From Chloroflexota bacterium (GTDB lineage: Bacteria; Chloroflexota; Dehalococcoidia; SZUA-161), in assembly GCA_016865955.1 (NCBI GenBank), contig VGNW01000102.1:1-7854 (forward strand): 7,854 bases of DNA, given 5' to 3'. The notes under the pieces are model-generated. The model searched no databases. It worked only from the letters and a program-made list of their open reading frames with translations, and was not told the DNA's origin. The position numbers were made by a program, and so were the translations under genes. Below are positions 1-6,083 of the stretch, piece after piece; position 1 is the first letter of the stretch; every line of letters begins with the position of its first letter.

Positions 1-398
1 TAGCCACCGACCCCACCTTTGGTGACGCTGTTATAGTCCATCTGAGCATGTTCCACTCTTTGAACACCTGGTCCAATTCTTTGCACCACAACTATTACCC
101 CTGGAAGGTTGGCGCCTGCCATATCGGACAAGCCCTCTTGCATCAGCGCCCACCCCGGGCTGGCGGTGGAAGTCATGGCTCTGACACCGGCGGTAGCGGC
201 TCCGTAGAGCATGTTTATGGCGCCGGTCTCACACTGAGACTGGACGAAAACCCCGCCCCTTTGAGGCAGTTCGCGGGCAAGCAACTCCATGACCTCATTC
301 TGCGGCGTTATGGGGTAACCGAAAAAGCATTGACATCCGGCGCTTAACGCCCCCCAGCCCACAGCCTCATTGCCTTCTGCAAGAATCCTCTTTGCCAT
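1..398 (-). CDS. vorB: 2-oxoacid:ferredoxin oxidoreductase alpha subunit, VorB/PorA type (partial, C-terminus beyond left edge)
   Basis: Only the first 132 residues lie in the window; the reading frame is open at the left edge. The protein resembles the alpha (pyrimidine-binding) subunit of heteromeric thiamine-diphosphate 2-oxoacid:ferredoxin oxidoreductases, which oxidatively decarboxylate a 2-oxoacid to acyl-CoA and CO2 and pass electrons to ferredoxin in the cytoplasm. Seen directly: a GNEA start motif (residues 9-12), GYPITPQNE (27-35), a Glu at 57 within QCETGAINM followed by YGAATAGVRAMTSTASPG (65-82), and GVIVVVQRIGPG (100-111). The GYPITPQ and AINM.YGAA patterns fit VorB (branched-chain 2-oxoacid) better than KorA, from memory of those families, but the substrate cannot be fixed from this part. 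Its ATG shares one base with the stop codon of the upstream CoA-transferase gene, and AGGAG precedes it, so translation is probably coupled. The beta and gamma subunits should follow further left. Confidence 0.9.
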   Translation of the reverse strand, partial: MAKRILAEGNEAVGWGALSAGCQCFFGYPITPQNEVMELLARELPQRGGVFVQSQCETGAINMLYGAATAGVRAMTSTASPGWALMQEGLSDMAGANLPGVIVVVQRIGPGVQRVEHAQMDYNSVTKGGVGG

Positions 399-1606
399 TA
401 ATACACTCCTGCGTCTCTTAGTTTTGCCAGTTCGTCCCAGGAATAGCCGAGAACGCTCATCAGCACCTCTTCGGTGTGCTGCCCCAGTTCGGGCGCCAGC
501 TTCTCTACCTTGCCCGGTGTCTTGCTTAGCTTCACTGGGACGCCTGGTACTTTGACTTTTCCGTGAATCGGGTCGTCGATTTCCACCACGTATTCATTGA
601 CCATGACCTGCGGGTCTGCTGCAACATCGGCGTAATCGTTGACCGGTGCCGCAGGGATTCCGGCCTGTTCGAGCCTGTCTAACCAGTAATTCCTCGGCTT
701 GCTGCGCGTAATCTCGAACAGTTTAGGCTTAAGCTCATCGAAATTCTGCCCCCGACATATCTGGTTGCAGAATTTTTCGTCCTTCTCCAGCTTTTGGATG
801 CCAAATACTTTGCAGAAATCGGGCCAGAACCTGTCTGCCTGCAGTGCGGCGATAACAAACCACTTGCCATCGCTATCCTGATATACATAGTAAAGCGGGT
901 TTCTCACCGCTTTCATTACCGATGTCGGAGGAAGTATGCCCATCATGAAGTACATCTGAAATTGAAGCCGCCCCATCTCTATCTGGCCGGCCAGCAGCGA
1001 TGCGTCAACTCTTTGCCCGATGCCGAACCGCTCGCGTACCAGAAGTGCCAGCACCACGCCGTAAGCCGTCATCACGCCGCCGACCTCGTCGGCGAAGCCG
1101 GCTCCGATGAAAGTCGGCACATCGTCTTCCGACTGGGTAATGCTCAGCAAACCACCCCTCGCCTGCGCCGAGAAATCGGCGCCCATTCTATCGGCGTCAG
1201 GCCCCTTTGGCCCATAGCTGGAGCTGAGCGCATAGATAAGCTTGGGATTGTATTTTTTCAACGTATTATAGTCCACCTTCAATCGTTTGGTCACGGTTTC
1301 GCGGAAATTGGTTACGAAGACATCGGATTTCTTCACCAGCTCATAAAGGACCTCTTTGCCTTTTTTCGTTGCCAGGTTCAGCACGATGCCTTTCTTGCCT
1401 CGATTCTGGTTCTGATAATAGAAATTCAGAGGCAAGTCTGCTCCGTACATCTTGAGCATACCTCTACCCGGTTCTCCCTCCGGCGGTTCTATCTTGATTA
1501 CCTCGGCGCCCATGTCTGCCAGCAGGGCTGTGGCGATAGGCCCCGCCTGCCACGCTGTCCAGTCCAGAACTCTTATACCCTCAAGAGGCATGCGCTTTTT
1601 CGGCAT
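398..1606 (-). CDS. Family III CoA-transferase (CaiB/BaiF family)
   Basis: A 402-residue protein of the family III CoA-transferases, which move CoA between an acyl-CoA and a free carboxylic acid through an aspartyl-CoA anhydride intermediate. Seen: an N-terminal LEGIRVLDWT...GPIATALLADMGAEVIKIEPP segment (residues 8-42), a NRGKKGIVLNL block (68-78), and FADEVGG (171-177), whose Asp173 aligns by memory with catalytic Asp169 of formyl-CoA transferase. The C-terminal part has AGIPAAPVNDYADVAADPQV (315-334), also typical. Length is normal for the family. The ATG at 1606 is chosen over an in-frame ATG at 1627 because AAGGGGGA (1612-1619 region) lies just upstream of 1606, and the longer start would begin inside a repeat. 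Family III enzymes often partner 2-hydroxyacyl-CoA dehydratases (FldA and HadA pathways), which fits the upstream neighbours. The real acyl donor and acceptor cannot be read from the sequence. Confidence 0.95.
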   Translation of the reverse strand: MPKKRMPLEGIRVLDWTAWQAGPIATALLADMGAEVIKIEPPEGEPGRGMLKMYGADLPLNFYYQNQNRGKKGIVLNLATKKGKEVLYELVKKSDVFVTNFRETVTKRLKVDYNTLKKYNPKLIYALSSSYGPKGPDADRMGADFSAQARGGLLSITQSEDDVPTFIGAGFADEVGGVMTAYGVVLALLVRERFGIGQRVDASLLAGQIEMGRLQFQMYFMMGILPPTSVMKAVRNPLYYVYQDSDGKWFVIAALQADRFWPDFCKVFGIQKLEKDEKFCNQICRGQNFDELKPKLFEITRSKPRNYWLDRLEQAGIPAAPVNDYADVAADPQVMVNEYVVEIDDPIHGKVKVPGVPVKLSKTPGKVEKLAPELGQHTEEVLMSVLGYSWDELAKLRDAGVY

Positions 1607-1610
1607 CTTA

Positions 1611-1619
1611 TCCCCCTTC
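1611..1619 (-). promoter_or_regulatory. Ribosome binding site deciding the start of the family III CoA-transferase
   Basis: On the minus strand the sequence reads GAAGGGGGATAAG and then ATG at 1606. The G-rich core sits about 5 bases from that ATG and lies downstream of the alternative ATG at 1627, so it can only serve the 1606 start. The heptad repeat begins directly upstream of this site. Confidence 0.8.
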
Positions 1620-1736
1620 GAAATCATAAATCACAAGCTCCAAACTTCAAATTCCAAATCTCAAAGCCACTGTCGCTTTGTTTGGCATTTGGTGCCTGCT
1701 ATTTGCATTTTGCACTTTGCAATTTATTTCTGTGAT
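1620..1736. repeat. Heptad-phased inverted repeat with central hairpin
   Basis: This low-complexity block fills the gap between two genes of the leftward operon. On the plus strand the left arm (1620-1668) consists of seven consecutive 7-mers, most with AAA at positions 2-4: GAAATCA, TAAATCA, CAAGCTC, CAAACTT, CAAATTC, CAAATCT, CAAAGCC. The right arm (1681-1729) is seven 7-mers mostly beginning TTT: TTTGGCA, TTTGGTG, CCTGCTA, TTTGCAT, TTTGCAC, TTTGCAA, TTTATTT. The arms are roughly complementary and meet at a perfect 6-bp stem, CAAAGC (1662-1667) with GCTTTG (1675-1680), around a 7-base loop. Further pairing of CCAAAT (1654-1659) with ATTTGG (1687-1692) is possible across bulges. The block touches the stop codon of the large dehydratase gene (1724-1726) and ends at the ribosome binding site of the next gene. 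It may be a dispersed non-autonomous element or an RNA structure in the operon transcript. Confidence 0.75.
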
Positions 1737-3055
1737 TTCTTATATGCTTCAATCATTTCCATGAAGGCGTCTATCTGGTTTTTGGTCTCAGCCTCCGAAT
1801 ATGTCTCCACATCGACGATGTCGCTTTCCATGAACATCACAGGCATTCGAGGGTAGCAATCGCGAATCACATTTCTGGTGTGAATCTGACCCATTGTAGC
1901 TGCTCTGCAGGAGCGTGTTACATGCATCACCACGCCGTCGATATTGAAGTCGCGTATGCGCTCCAGATGCGCCTGCGCCAGTGGGGGAACGCCTCCGGCT
2001 TCTTTGCCCCGCCGCTGCAGGGCGCTGTTACGCTCGAAAGCGCGCAATGCGATGAGTTCCACGGGGTCTGTTATATCCGGGGGGATATCGAAAGGCTCCG
2101 GTATCATGTACGCTGTCTCCGCAGCGAACACAGCGCCGAAGGTCTGGAAATAGTCCAGTATGTACATGCTGTGCCAGGGAGGTATGCCCACGCCCCATAA
2201 CAGGCGGTACTTCTCGTCGTCGATAACGCCTATCTTGTTATCCACTCGCTCCTTGAGTTCCTGGTAAAGCCCTTTGTAAAAATCGAGGGTCATTGTATCG
2301 GTGAGCAGCATGTGATGGGGCACAAACAGAACGAAGTGGTCCTGCGTGGACATGGGAGCGGGGATGGCTTTCCTCAAATCATAAGCCTTGCGCCACCACA
2401 ACCGCGTCTCCTCCACCTGCTTTACGATAGACATCAGAAGGTCGTAATCCATCTTTTTGCCTGTCAGTTTTTCCAGAAAGGCGATAAGCCCTCTGAGCTC
2501 CTCAGCCATGTAGCGGACATAGTACGGTCTGATAGCGTCGAAGTCGGCGTCGCTGGGCGGCATGAGGACTTCCATATTGTAGATAGGGGTGTCTTTGTAA
2601 CGCCCCAGCGCCTGATACCACTTCCAGCGCGGGTCGCAGCCCATGCTGCAGCCCAGAAGCATATCTGGGTCAGGCATACCACCATCGGGCGCATCGGGAG
2701 GCATAGCTCCCAGCTCGTGCCTCCAGGCATCGAAGCCTATGCCTACCTGAGCATAGCCGCAAAGCACATCCGAATATCCCTCCGCCTGAGCCTTTTTCAT
2801 ATATTGCTCGGCTTCCCTTTTAACGGCGCACAGCCCGGCGTAGTTTTCAGTATATACTTGCACTACGTCCATAGCTTCGAGGATTTCCTCGTAGTTGCAC
2901 ATAACCATGCAATAAGCCACTTTGCGCTTCTCTTCTTTAGCCTGTTGCGCCTTTTTATACATGCGCTTGACTATGTGGCGTATCTTGCCTGCTGACTCCG
3001 TGGATTTGGCAGAGCTGGTTTTCTGCTTCGGTTCCGTCTTGGTCTCTTCCGCCAT
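1724..3055 (-). CDS. Benzoyl-CoA reductase/2-hydroxyacyl-CoA dehydratase family, large subunit (BcrB/HgdA-like)
   Basis: A 443-residue subunit of the Fe-S family that contains class I benzoyl-CoA reductase and (R)-2-hydroxyacyl-CoA dehydratases; these use a very low-potential electron from an ATP-driven activator for ketyl-radical chemistry on a CoA thioester. Seen: a basic, charged N-terminus (residues 1-46), then DVLC (Cys99), MGCDPRWKW (Cys140), EKYRLLWGVGIPPW (281-294) and VTRSCRAATMGQ (Cys383), with FMESDIVD (408-415) near the end. By memory the three Cys match cluster-ligand positions of Thauera aromatica BcrB, and the length is closer to BcrB (about 435) than to HadB (about 408). Other Cys are at 49, 53, 76, 136 and 400. 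ATG 3055 is preferred to ATG 3079 because a good ribosome binding site lies before it. Dehydratase versus ring reductase cannot be settled here, and no activator gene is visible. Confidence 0.9.
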   Translation of the reverse strand: MAEETKTEPKQKTSSAKSTESAGKIRHIVKRMYKKAQQAKEEKRKVAYCMVMCNYEEILEAMDVVQVYTENYAGLCAVKREAEQYMKKAQAEGYSDVLCGYAQVGIGFDAWRHELGAMPPDAPDGGMPDPDMLLGCSMGCDPRWKWYQALGRYKDTPIYNMEVLMPPSDADFDAIRPYYVRYMAEELRGLIAFLEKLTGKKMDYDLLMSIVKQVEETRLWWRKAYDLRKAIPAPMSTQDHFVLFVPHHMLLTDTMTLDFYKGLYQELKERVDNKIGVIDDEKYRLLWGVGIPPWHSMYILDYFQTFGAVFAAETAYMIPEPFDIPPDITDPVELIALRAFERNSALQRRGKEAGGVPPLAQAHLERIRDFNIDGVVMHVTRSCRAATMGQIHTRNVIRDCYPRMPVMFMESDIVDVETYSEAETKNQIDAFMEMIEAYKKSQK

Positions 3056-3059
3056 GGAT

Positions 3060-4205
3060 TTACTCCCTTCGTGACTCAATCGTCTCCAGGAAGGCTTCGA
3101 CTCTGGTCTTCCATTGCCCTACAGGTGTTGTAGTATAAGCATCTTCGAGGTAGAGCACCGGAAGCCCCAGGCTCTGTATATAGTCCTTCATCTCGGGGGC
3201 GTCCAGTTGATAGGTATCGCAGAAGCGGATGGTATAAAGCACAACGCCCTGTACGTTCCAGTCGCGTATGAAGTCCCCCAGGTAGCTGAAACGCTGTGCA
3301 GCCTTGCCCGGTCGATAGGTGCGGGGGCAGGGGATGTCCAGATAGCGCTCGGCGAGTCCGGCGACAGCTTCTTTGGAGGTATCCACGTCTTGCCAGAAGG
3401 AACGGCTGCCGGTGCACAGGTCGTCCATTACCACAGCGGCGCCGCTTTCCTCAATTACCCTGATTAAATCATCGTCGTCTACCTCGCTGCCCGAGATAAG
3501 AAGGCGAGTCCTGCTATATGACTCAGGTTTTCGGCTGCGCACTTCCTCTATGGTCTCCTCAAGAAGCTCGTTGAACTCCTGGACAGGGATAGTCATCCCC
3601 GCTACCAGCGCCCAGATGATTTCGGTGCCCGAAATGAGAGGGGGACTGGACTTTCTCATTTCGTAAAGCTCCCGGAGCAGAACGCGGCTGCGGTTGTGCA
3701 GTTTTATTGCCTGCAAAAGGTCTTCTTCTGAGGCGGTGCGCTCGACGAAGAGTTCCAGATTTCTCAGGAGATATTCTATTTCCTTTGCGAAAAAATCGTA
3801 GGATGCAGGGTGAGTCATGTGCGGCACATACAGCGACTGGCTGAACGGCGGTTTGAGATAGTAGACCCAGATATCGTACAGGCGGTGCATGGCGTCGCAG
3901 GTGTGAGGGATAACTGCGCCGGAGAGGAAATCATACTCGCCGCTCAGGGCGATATCGAAACAACTGCGCACATAGGGGCAGACTATGCTCTCCAGATACT
4001 GTCCGGCTTTCTCAACGGGCTTGCCTACCTTGCCCTGGATTCGGTAAGGCACTAAGTCCAGCGCCGTGAACAGCTCCACCGGAGTATAAGAACAGAAATA
4101 ACCTATTAGCTTCCTGCCTCTTTTAGCTAGCTCCTTTGCTCTTTCTCCTCTCAATTCATACAAGTCATGGGCTCTGGTCAGCCCTCTCAAGGCTATCTTC
4201 GCCAC
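3060..4205 (-). CDS. Benzoyl-CoA reductase/2-hydroxyacyl-CoA dehydratase family, small subunit (BcrC/HgdB-like)
   Basis: A 381-residue partner of the large subunit, with only 4 bases between the genes. Length matches BcrC/BzdN-type subunits (about 380 residues). Seen: GYFCSYTPVE (35-44), IVCPYVRSC (Cys76, Cys82), IPHTCDAMH (Cys103), a charged helical middle region and IRFCDTYQLD (Cys329). By memory Cys76, Cys103 and Cys329 align with the three conserved Cys of Thauera BcrC (ICRIPRS, SICD, SFCD), so this subunit should also hold a cluster. Extra Cys at 38, 82, 264 and 293 are not obviously conserved. The start is a GTG at 4205, preceded by AGGTGA a few bases upstream; no in-frame ATG near it fits better. 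The pair probably forms a heterodimer or heterotetramer in the cytoplasm. A likely internal promoter lies upstream at 4290-4317. Confidence 0.9.
   Translation of the reverse strand: MAKIALRGLTRAHDLYELRGERAKELAKRGRKLIGYFCSYTPVELFTALDLVPYRIQGKVGKPVEKAGQYLESIVCPYVRSCFDIALSGEYDFLSGAVIPHTCDAMHRLYDIWVYYLKPPFSQSLYVPHMTHPASYDFFAKEIEYLLRNLELFVERTASEEDLLQAIKLHNRSRVLLRELYEMRKSSPPLISGTEIIWALVAGMTIPVQEFNELLEETIEEVRSRKPESYSRTRLLISGSEVDDDDLIRVIEESGAAVVMDDLCTGSRSFWQDVDTSKEAVAGLAERYLDIPCPRTYRPGKAAQRFSYLGDFIRDWNVQGVVLYTIRFCDTYQLDAPEMKDYIQSLGLPVLYLEDAYTTTPVGQWKTRVEAFLETIESRRE
3063..3069 (-). promoter_or_regulatory. Ribosome binding site of the large dehydratase subunit, inside the end of the small-subunit gene
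   Basis: AAGGGAG on the minus strand overlaps the last codons of the small-subunit gene and lies 7 bases before ATG 3055. It supports the 3055 start over the in-frame ATG at 3079, which would begin upstream of this site, and suggests coupled translation giving balanced subunits. Confidence 0.7.
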
Positions 4206-4289
4206 TGATCACCTGCCCTTTTCTAGATGGCATCGTCCCTCGTTAGTTCCTGCACTGTGATTTCCACTTGCCACTGTATCTACCCCAAA

Positions 4290-4317
4290 CTTATCACTGT
4301 GGTTGAAGTTCTGTCAA
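4290..4317 (-). promoter_or_regulatory. Possible internal sigma70-type promoter before the dehydratase genes
   Basis: On the minus strand a perfect TTGACA (4312-4317) is followed after 16 bases by GATAAG (4290-4295; four of six matches to TATAAT). It lies just after the stop codon of the CoA-transferase/hydrolase gene and would start a transcript near 4283, giving a leader of roughly 80 bases before GTG 4205. The rest of the 114-base gap (4206-4319) shows no clear terminator or other gene. The -35 box is convincing and the -10 box weak. Confidence 0.35.
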
Positions 4318-4319
4318 CC

Positions 4320-5849
4320 TTATGGACAGAAGAGCTTGCGAGCCTCCTTCTTCAGTTCGGCGCGGAAATCGGGATGTGCGATGGCGATAAGCTCCTCGGC
4401 TCTCTCGCGATGGCTCTTGCCTGCTAGGCTGGCTATTCCATACTCGGTAACCACATAATCGGCAAACTGACGCGGTATGGTGACCAGAGAGCCTTCAGGC
4501 ATTTGAGACACGATAGTGGAGCTTCCGCCGAAAGCCAGCGAGCGCATGACGCTGATAGCTCGCCCGCCTTTTGCCATGTAAGCGCCCAGATGGAAGTCGA
4601 GCTGTCCGCCGGGCCCGTTAATCATCCGCGGCCCGAACTGCGTCTCGCAGGTTATCTGACCGGTGAGGTCGACCTGAAGCACGCTGTTGATAGCTACCAT
4701 GTTATCATTTTGAGCGATTAAGGTGGGATTATGCACGTACTCGCAATCATGCATCTCTATCAGAGGATTATCGCTCATCCACTGGTATCCCTCCCAGCCG
4801 GCGCCGTCCAGTGCTGTGAAAATCGCCTTGCCGGGGTGAAGCGTCTTGCGTTTTCCGTTGAATACACCAGCCTTTATCAGCTCGTGCTGCCCCCACGCCG
4901 ACATCTCGGAATGAATCCCCAGGTCTTCAAAATCGTCGAACAGACCGACTCTGGGCAGCCACGTGCTGGGCCTGCCTGCTCCAATCTCGATAGTATCGCC
5001 ATCTTTTATTAATTCTTTCACGTACCCGGCAATAGTCTTTGCCTCGGGATAAGGCTCTTCCAGTCCGATAAGCCCGATGAAAAAGTTGGGCGATATTATA
5101 CTCAGCATCGGGGCTATCATATTAACGGCGCGCCCTATGTATTCCGGCTCGTGTTTATTCCCCATGAGGAGAGCCTGTATCCACTCCTGCTGCTTTGCCT
5201 TGTCTTCGATATTTTTTTTAACCAGGTCGGTGATTTCTTTATCCGTTACGCGATGGGTGGGGGCTTCTACCAGGTAATCTATGTCCGTTACATGAATGAA
5301 GTTATCGCCCCGGTAGGGATACACCATGTTTGTGTCCACTTCGGCGATGATTGTTTTCGCTCTTTTAGCGAGGCTTTTCTTGTTCCACAGGTGGGGACCG
5401 AAGCTGCAAAATCCGTGTTTGTCGGGGGGAGAAACGTTAGTTATGAATACATCGATTTCTCCGTGCAGGCGCAGCCTCTTCTCATCGGCCAACTTTGGTC
5501 TCAGGGACATGAGACAGGGGACGAAGGAACATACCTTGGCATCGTGAGAGGGTCTTCCTACCGGCCCCAGGAAATTGATGGCGCCCACGAAGAAGTTCTC
5601 CTCGCATCCGGGCTGGAGCCAGCAGGGGTCGAGCCAGGGCGCATTTATCTCAAGGTAGACATTTTTCAGCTCATCCTTGCGCTGTCCCAGGGCTAGAGGC
5701 ACCTGGGTGGAGTGGGCGAAGGGCAGTACAACCCTGTCGCCGGATTTTACCGACCTGGCTGCTTCCTCCGGCGAAACCGTCCGCCTTTTGTAATGTTGCT
5801 GCCAATCCTTTATGCGGCTTTTGCGCCCGGAGGCTTTCGATGACCTCAT
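4320..5849 (-). CDS. Acetyl-CoA hydrolase/4-hydroxybutyrate CoA-transferase family protein with an insertion
   Basis: A 509-residue member of the family I CoA-transferase-type acetyl-CoA hydrolase/transferase group, which exchanges CoA through a glutamyl-CoA intermediate. Seen: an N-terminal domain with INAPWLDP (68-75), DVFITNVSPPDKHGFCSFGP (133-152) and GDNFIHVTDIDYLVE (181-195); a C-terminal domain with GDTIEIGAGRPS (284-295), GIHSEM (311-316), LHPGKA (337-342), NDNMVAINSVLQVDLTGQ (381-398), GGQLDF (414-419), DYVVTEYGIASLAGK (464-478) and AHPDFR (491-496). Glu315 in GIHSEM corresponds by memory to catalytic Glu238 of Clostridium aminobutyricum AbfT. The protein is about 70 residues longer than AbfT, mostly from a segment near residues 206-270 between the domains. 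The ATG at 5849 has AGGGGGC a few bases upstream. As first gene of the leftward operon it may activate or release the pathway acid; the true acyl group is unknown. Confidence 0.92.
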   Translation of the reverse strand: MRSSKASGRKSRIKDWQQHYKRRTVSPEEAARSVKSGDRVVLPFAHSTQVPLALGQRKDELKNVYLEINAPWLDPCWLQPGCEENFFVGAINFLGPVGRPSHDAKVCSFVPCLMSLRPKLADEKRLRLHGEIDVFITNVSPPDKHGFCSFGPHLWNKKSLAKRAKTIIAEVDTNMVYPYRGDNFIHVTDIDYLVEAPTHRVTDKEITDLVKKNIEDKAKQQEWIQALLMGNKHEPEYIGRAVNMIAPMLSIISPNFFIGLIGLEEPYPEAKTIAGYVKELIKDGDTIEIGAGRPSTWLPRVGLFDDFEDLGIHSEMSAWGQHELIKAGVFNGKRKTLHPGKAIFTALDGAGWEGYQWMSDNPLIEMHDCEYVHNPTLIAQNDNMVAINSVLQVDLTGQITCETQFGPRMINGPGGQLDFHLGAYMAKGGRAISVMRSLAFGGSSTIVSQMPEGSLVTIPRQFADYVVTEYGIASLAGKSHRERAEELIAIAHPDFRAELKKEARKLFCP

Positions 5850-5941
5850 TATTGCCCCCTATTCCGTTACGTAGAATTTAATCGAGGAAGGAAACACCTA
5901 AAAGTAAGGTCGCTTGTTTACTATAAAAACGGAGCGGAGAG

Positions 5942-5970
5942 CCGGTCTCAAAGGGTTATTATTTGACCGG
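5942..5970 (-). promoter_or_regulatory. Imperfect inverted repeat at the predicted 5' end of the leftward transcript
   Basis: CCGGTCTCAAA at 5942-5952 and TTTGACCGG at 5962-5970 are inverted repeats with a 2-base bulge and a 9-base loop. In the leftward RNA this would be a 9-bp hairpin beginning within a few bases of the start site predicted near 5972. It has no run of U directly after it, so it does not look like a terminator; an operator or a 5' stabilising hairpin are both possible. About 90 further leader bases follow before ATG 5849, with no riboswitch that I can recognise. Confidence 0.45.
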
Positions 5971-5978
5971 ATGAGGAA

Positions 5979-6007
5979 ATCGTACCCAGTAGCAGTGCCT
6001 TTGTCAA
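5979..6007 (-). promoter_or_regulatory. Predicted sigma70-type promoter of the leftward operon
   Basis: On the minus strand TTGACA (6002-6007; six of six) is followed after exactly 17 bases by TACGAT (5979-5984; four of six matches to TATAAT). The expected start is near 5972, leaving a leader of about 120 bases before ATG 5849. The -35 box is one end of the palindrome centred between 6014 and 6015 and faces away from the promoter of the carboxyltransferase genes. Confidence 0.55.
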
Positions 6008-6026
6008 GCTCGTGCACGTGGTTGAC
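6003..6026. promoter_or_regulatory. 24-bp interrupted palindrome between divergent promoters, candidate operator
   Basis: GTCAA (6003-6007), a central perfect palindrome CGTGCACG (6011-6018) and TTGAC (6022-6026) share one symmetry axis. With an extra C/G pair (6009 and 6020), 10 of the 12 base pairs of the dyad match. The outer arms are also the core of the two opposed -35 boxes, so a dimeric regulator bound here would cover both promoters. No regulator gene is in the window. Confidence 0.5.
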
Positions 6027-6050
6027 GCTGGCTTCGGTAAAGTCTAAAAT
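6022..6050 (+). promoter_or_regulatory. Predicted sigma70-type promoter of the carboxyltransferase genes
   Basis: TTGACG (6022-6027; five of six) is followed after exactly 17 bases by TAAAAT (6045-6050; five of six). The predicted start is near 6057, giving a leader of about 27 bases that contains the ribosome binding site AAGGAGG (6073-6079). Confidence 0.65.
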
Positions 6051-6083
6051 CTAGCGCATCGGTCTTATTACTAAGGAGGACTT

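Noticed and set aside
48..347. Plus-strand frame of 99 codons at the left edge
   Set aside because: It lies antisense to the oxidoreductase alpha subunit, whose motifs are clear, and has no supporting ribosome binding site.
1607..1627. Upstream ATG that would add 7 residues to the family III CoA-transferase
   Set aside because: The ribosome binding site lies between this ATG and the one at 1606, so the added residues would be translated ribosome-binding sequence.
794..1735. Long open frame of 313 codons on the plus strand opposite the family III CoA-transferase
   Set aside because: It is antisense to a clearly recognisable enzyme, has no family-like motifs and its end runs into the heptad repeat.
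2312..2995. Plus-strand frame of 227 codons opposite the large dehydratase subunit
   Set aside because: Antisense to conserved Cys motifs of the subunit, with no recognisable family features.
3056..3079. Upstream ATG that would add 8 residues to the large dehydratase subunit
   Set aside because: It would overlap the small-subunit gene by about 20 bases and lies upstream of the good ribosome binding site at 3063-3069.
4253..4300. Three copies of CACTGT at 4253, 4272 and 4295
   Set aside because: Unequal spacing (19 and 23 bases) and short length make this likely chance; no CRISPR-like or iteron pattern.
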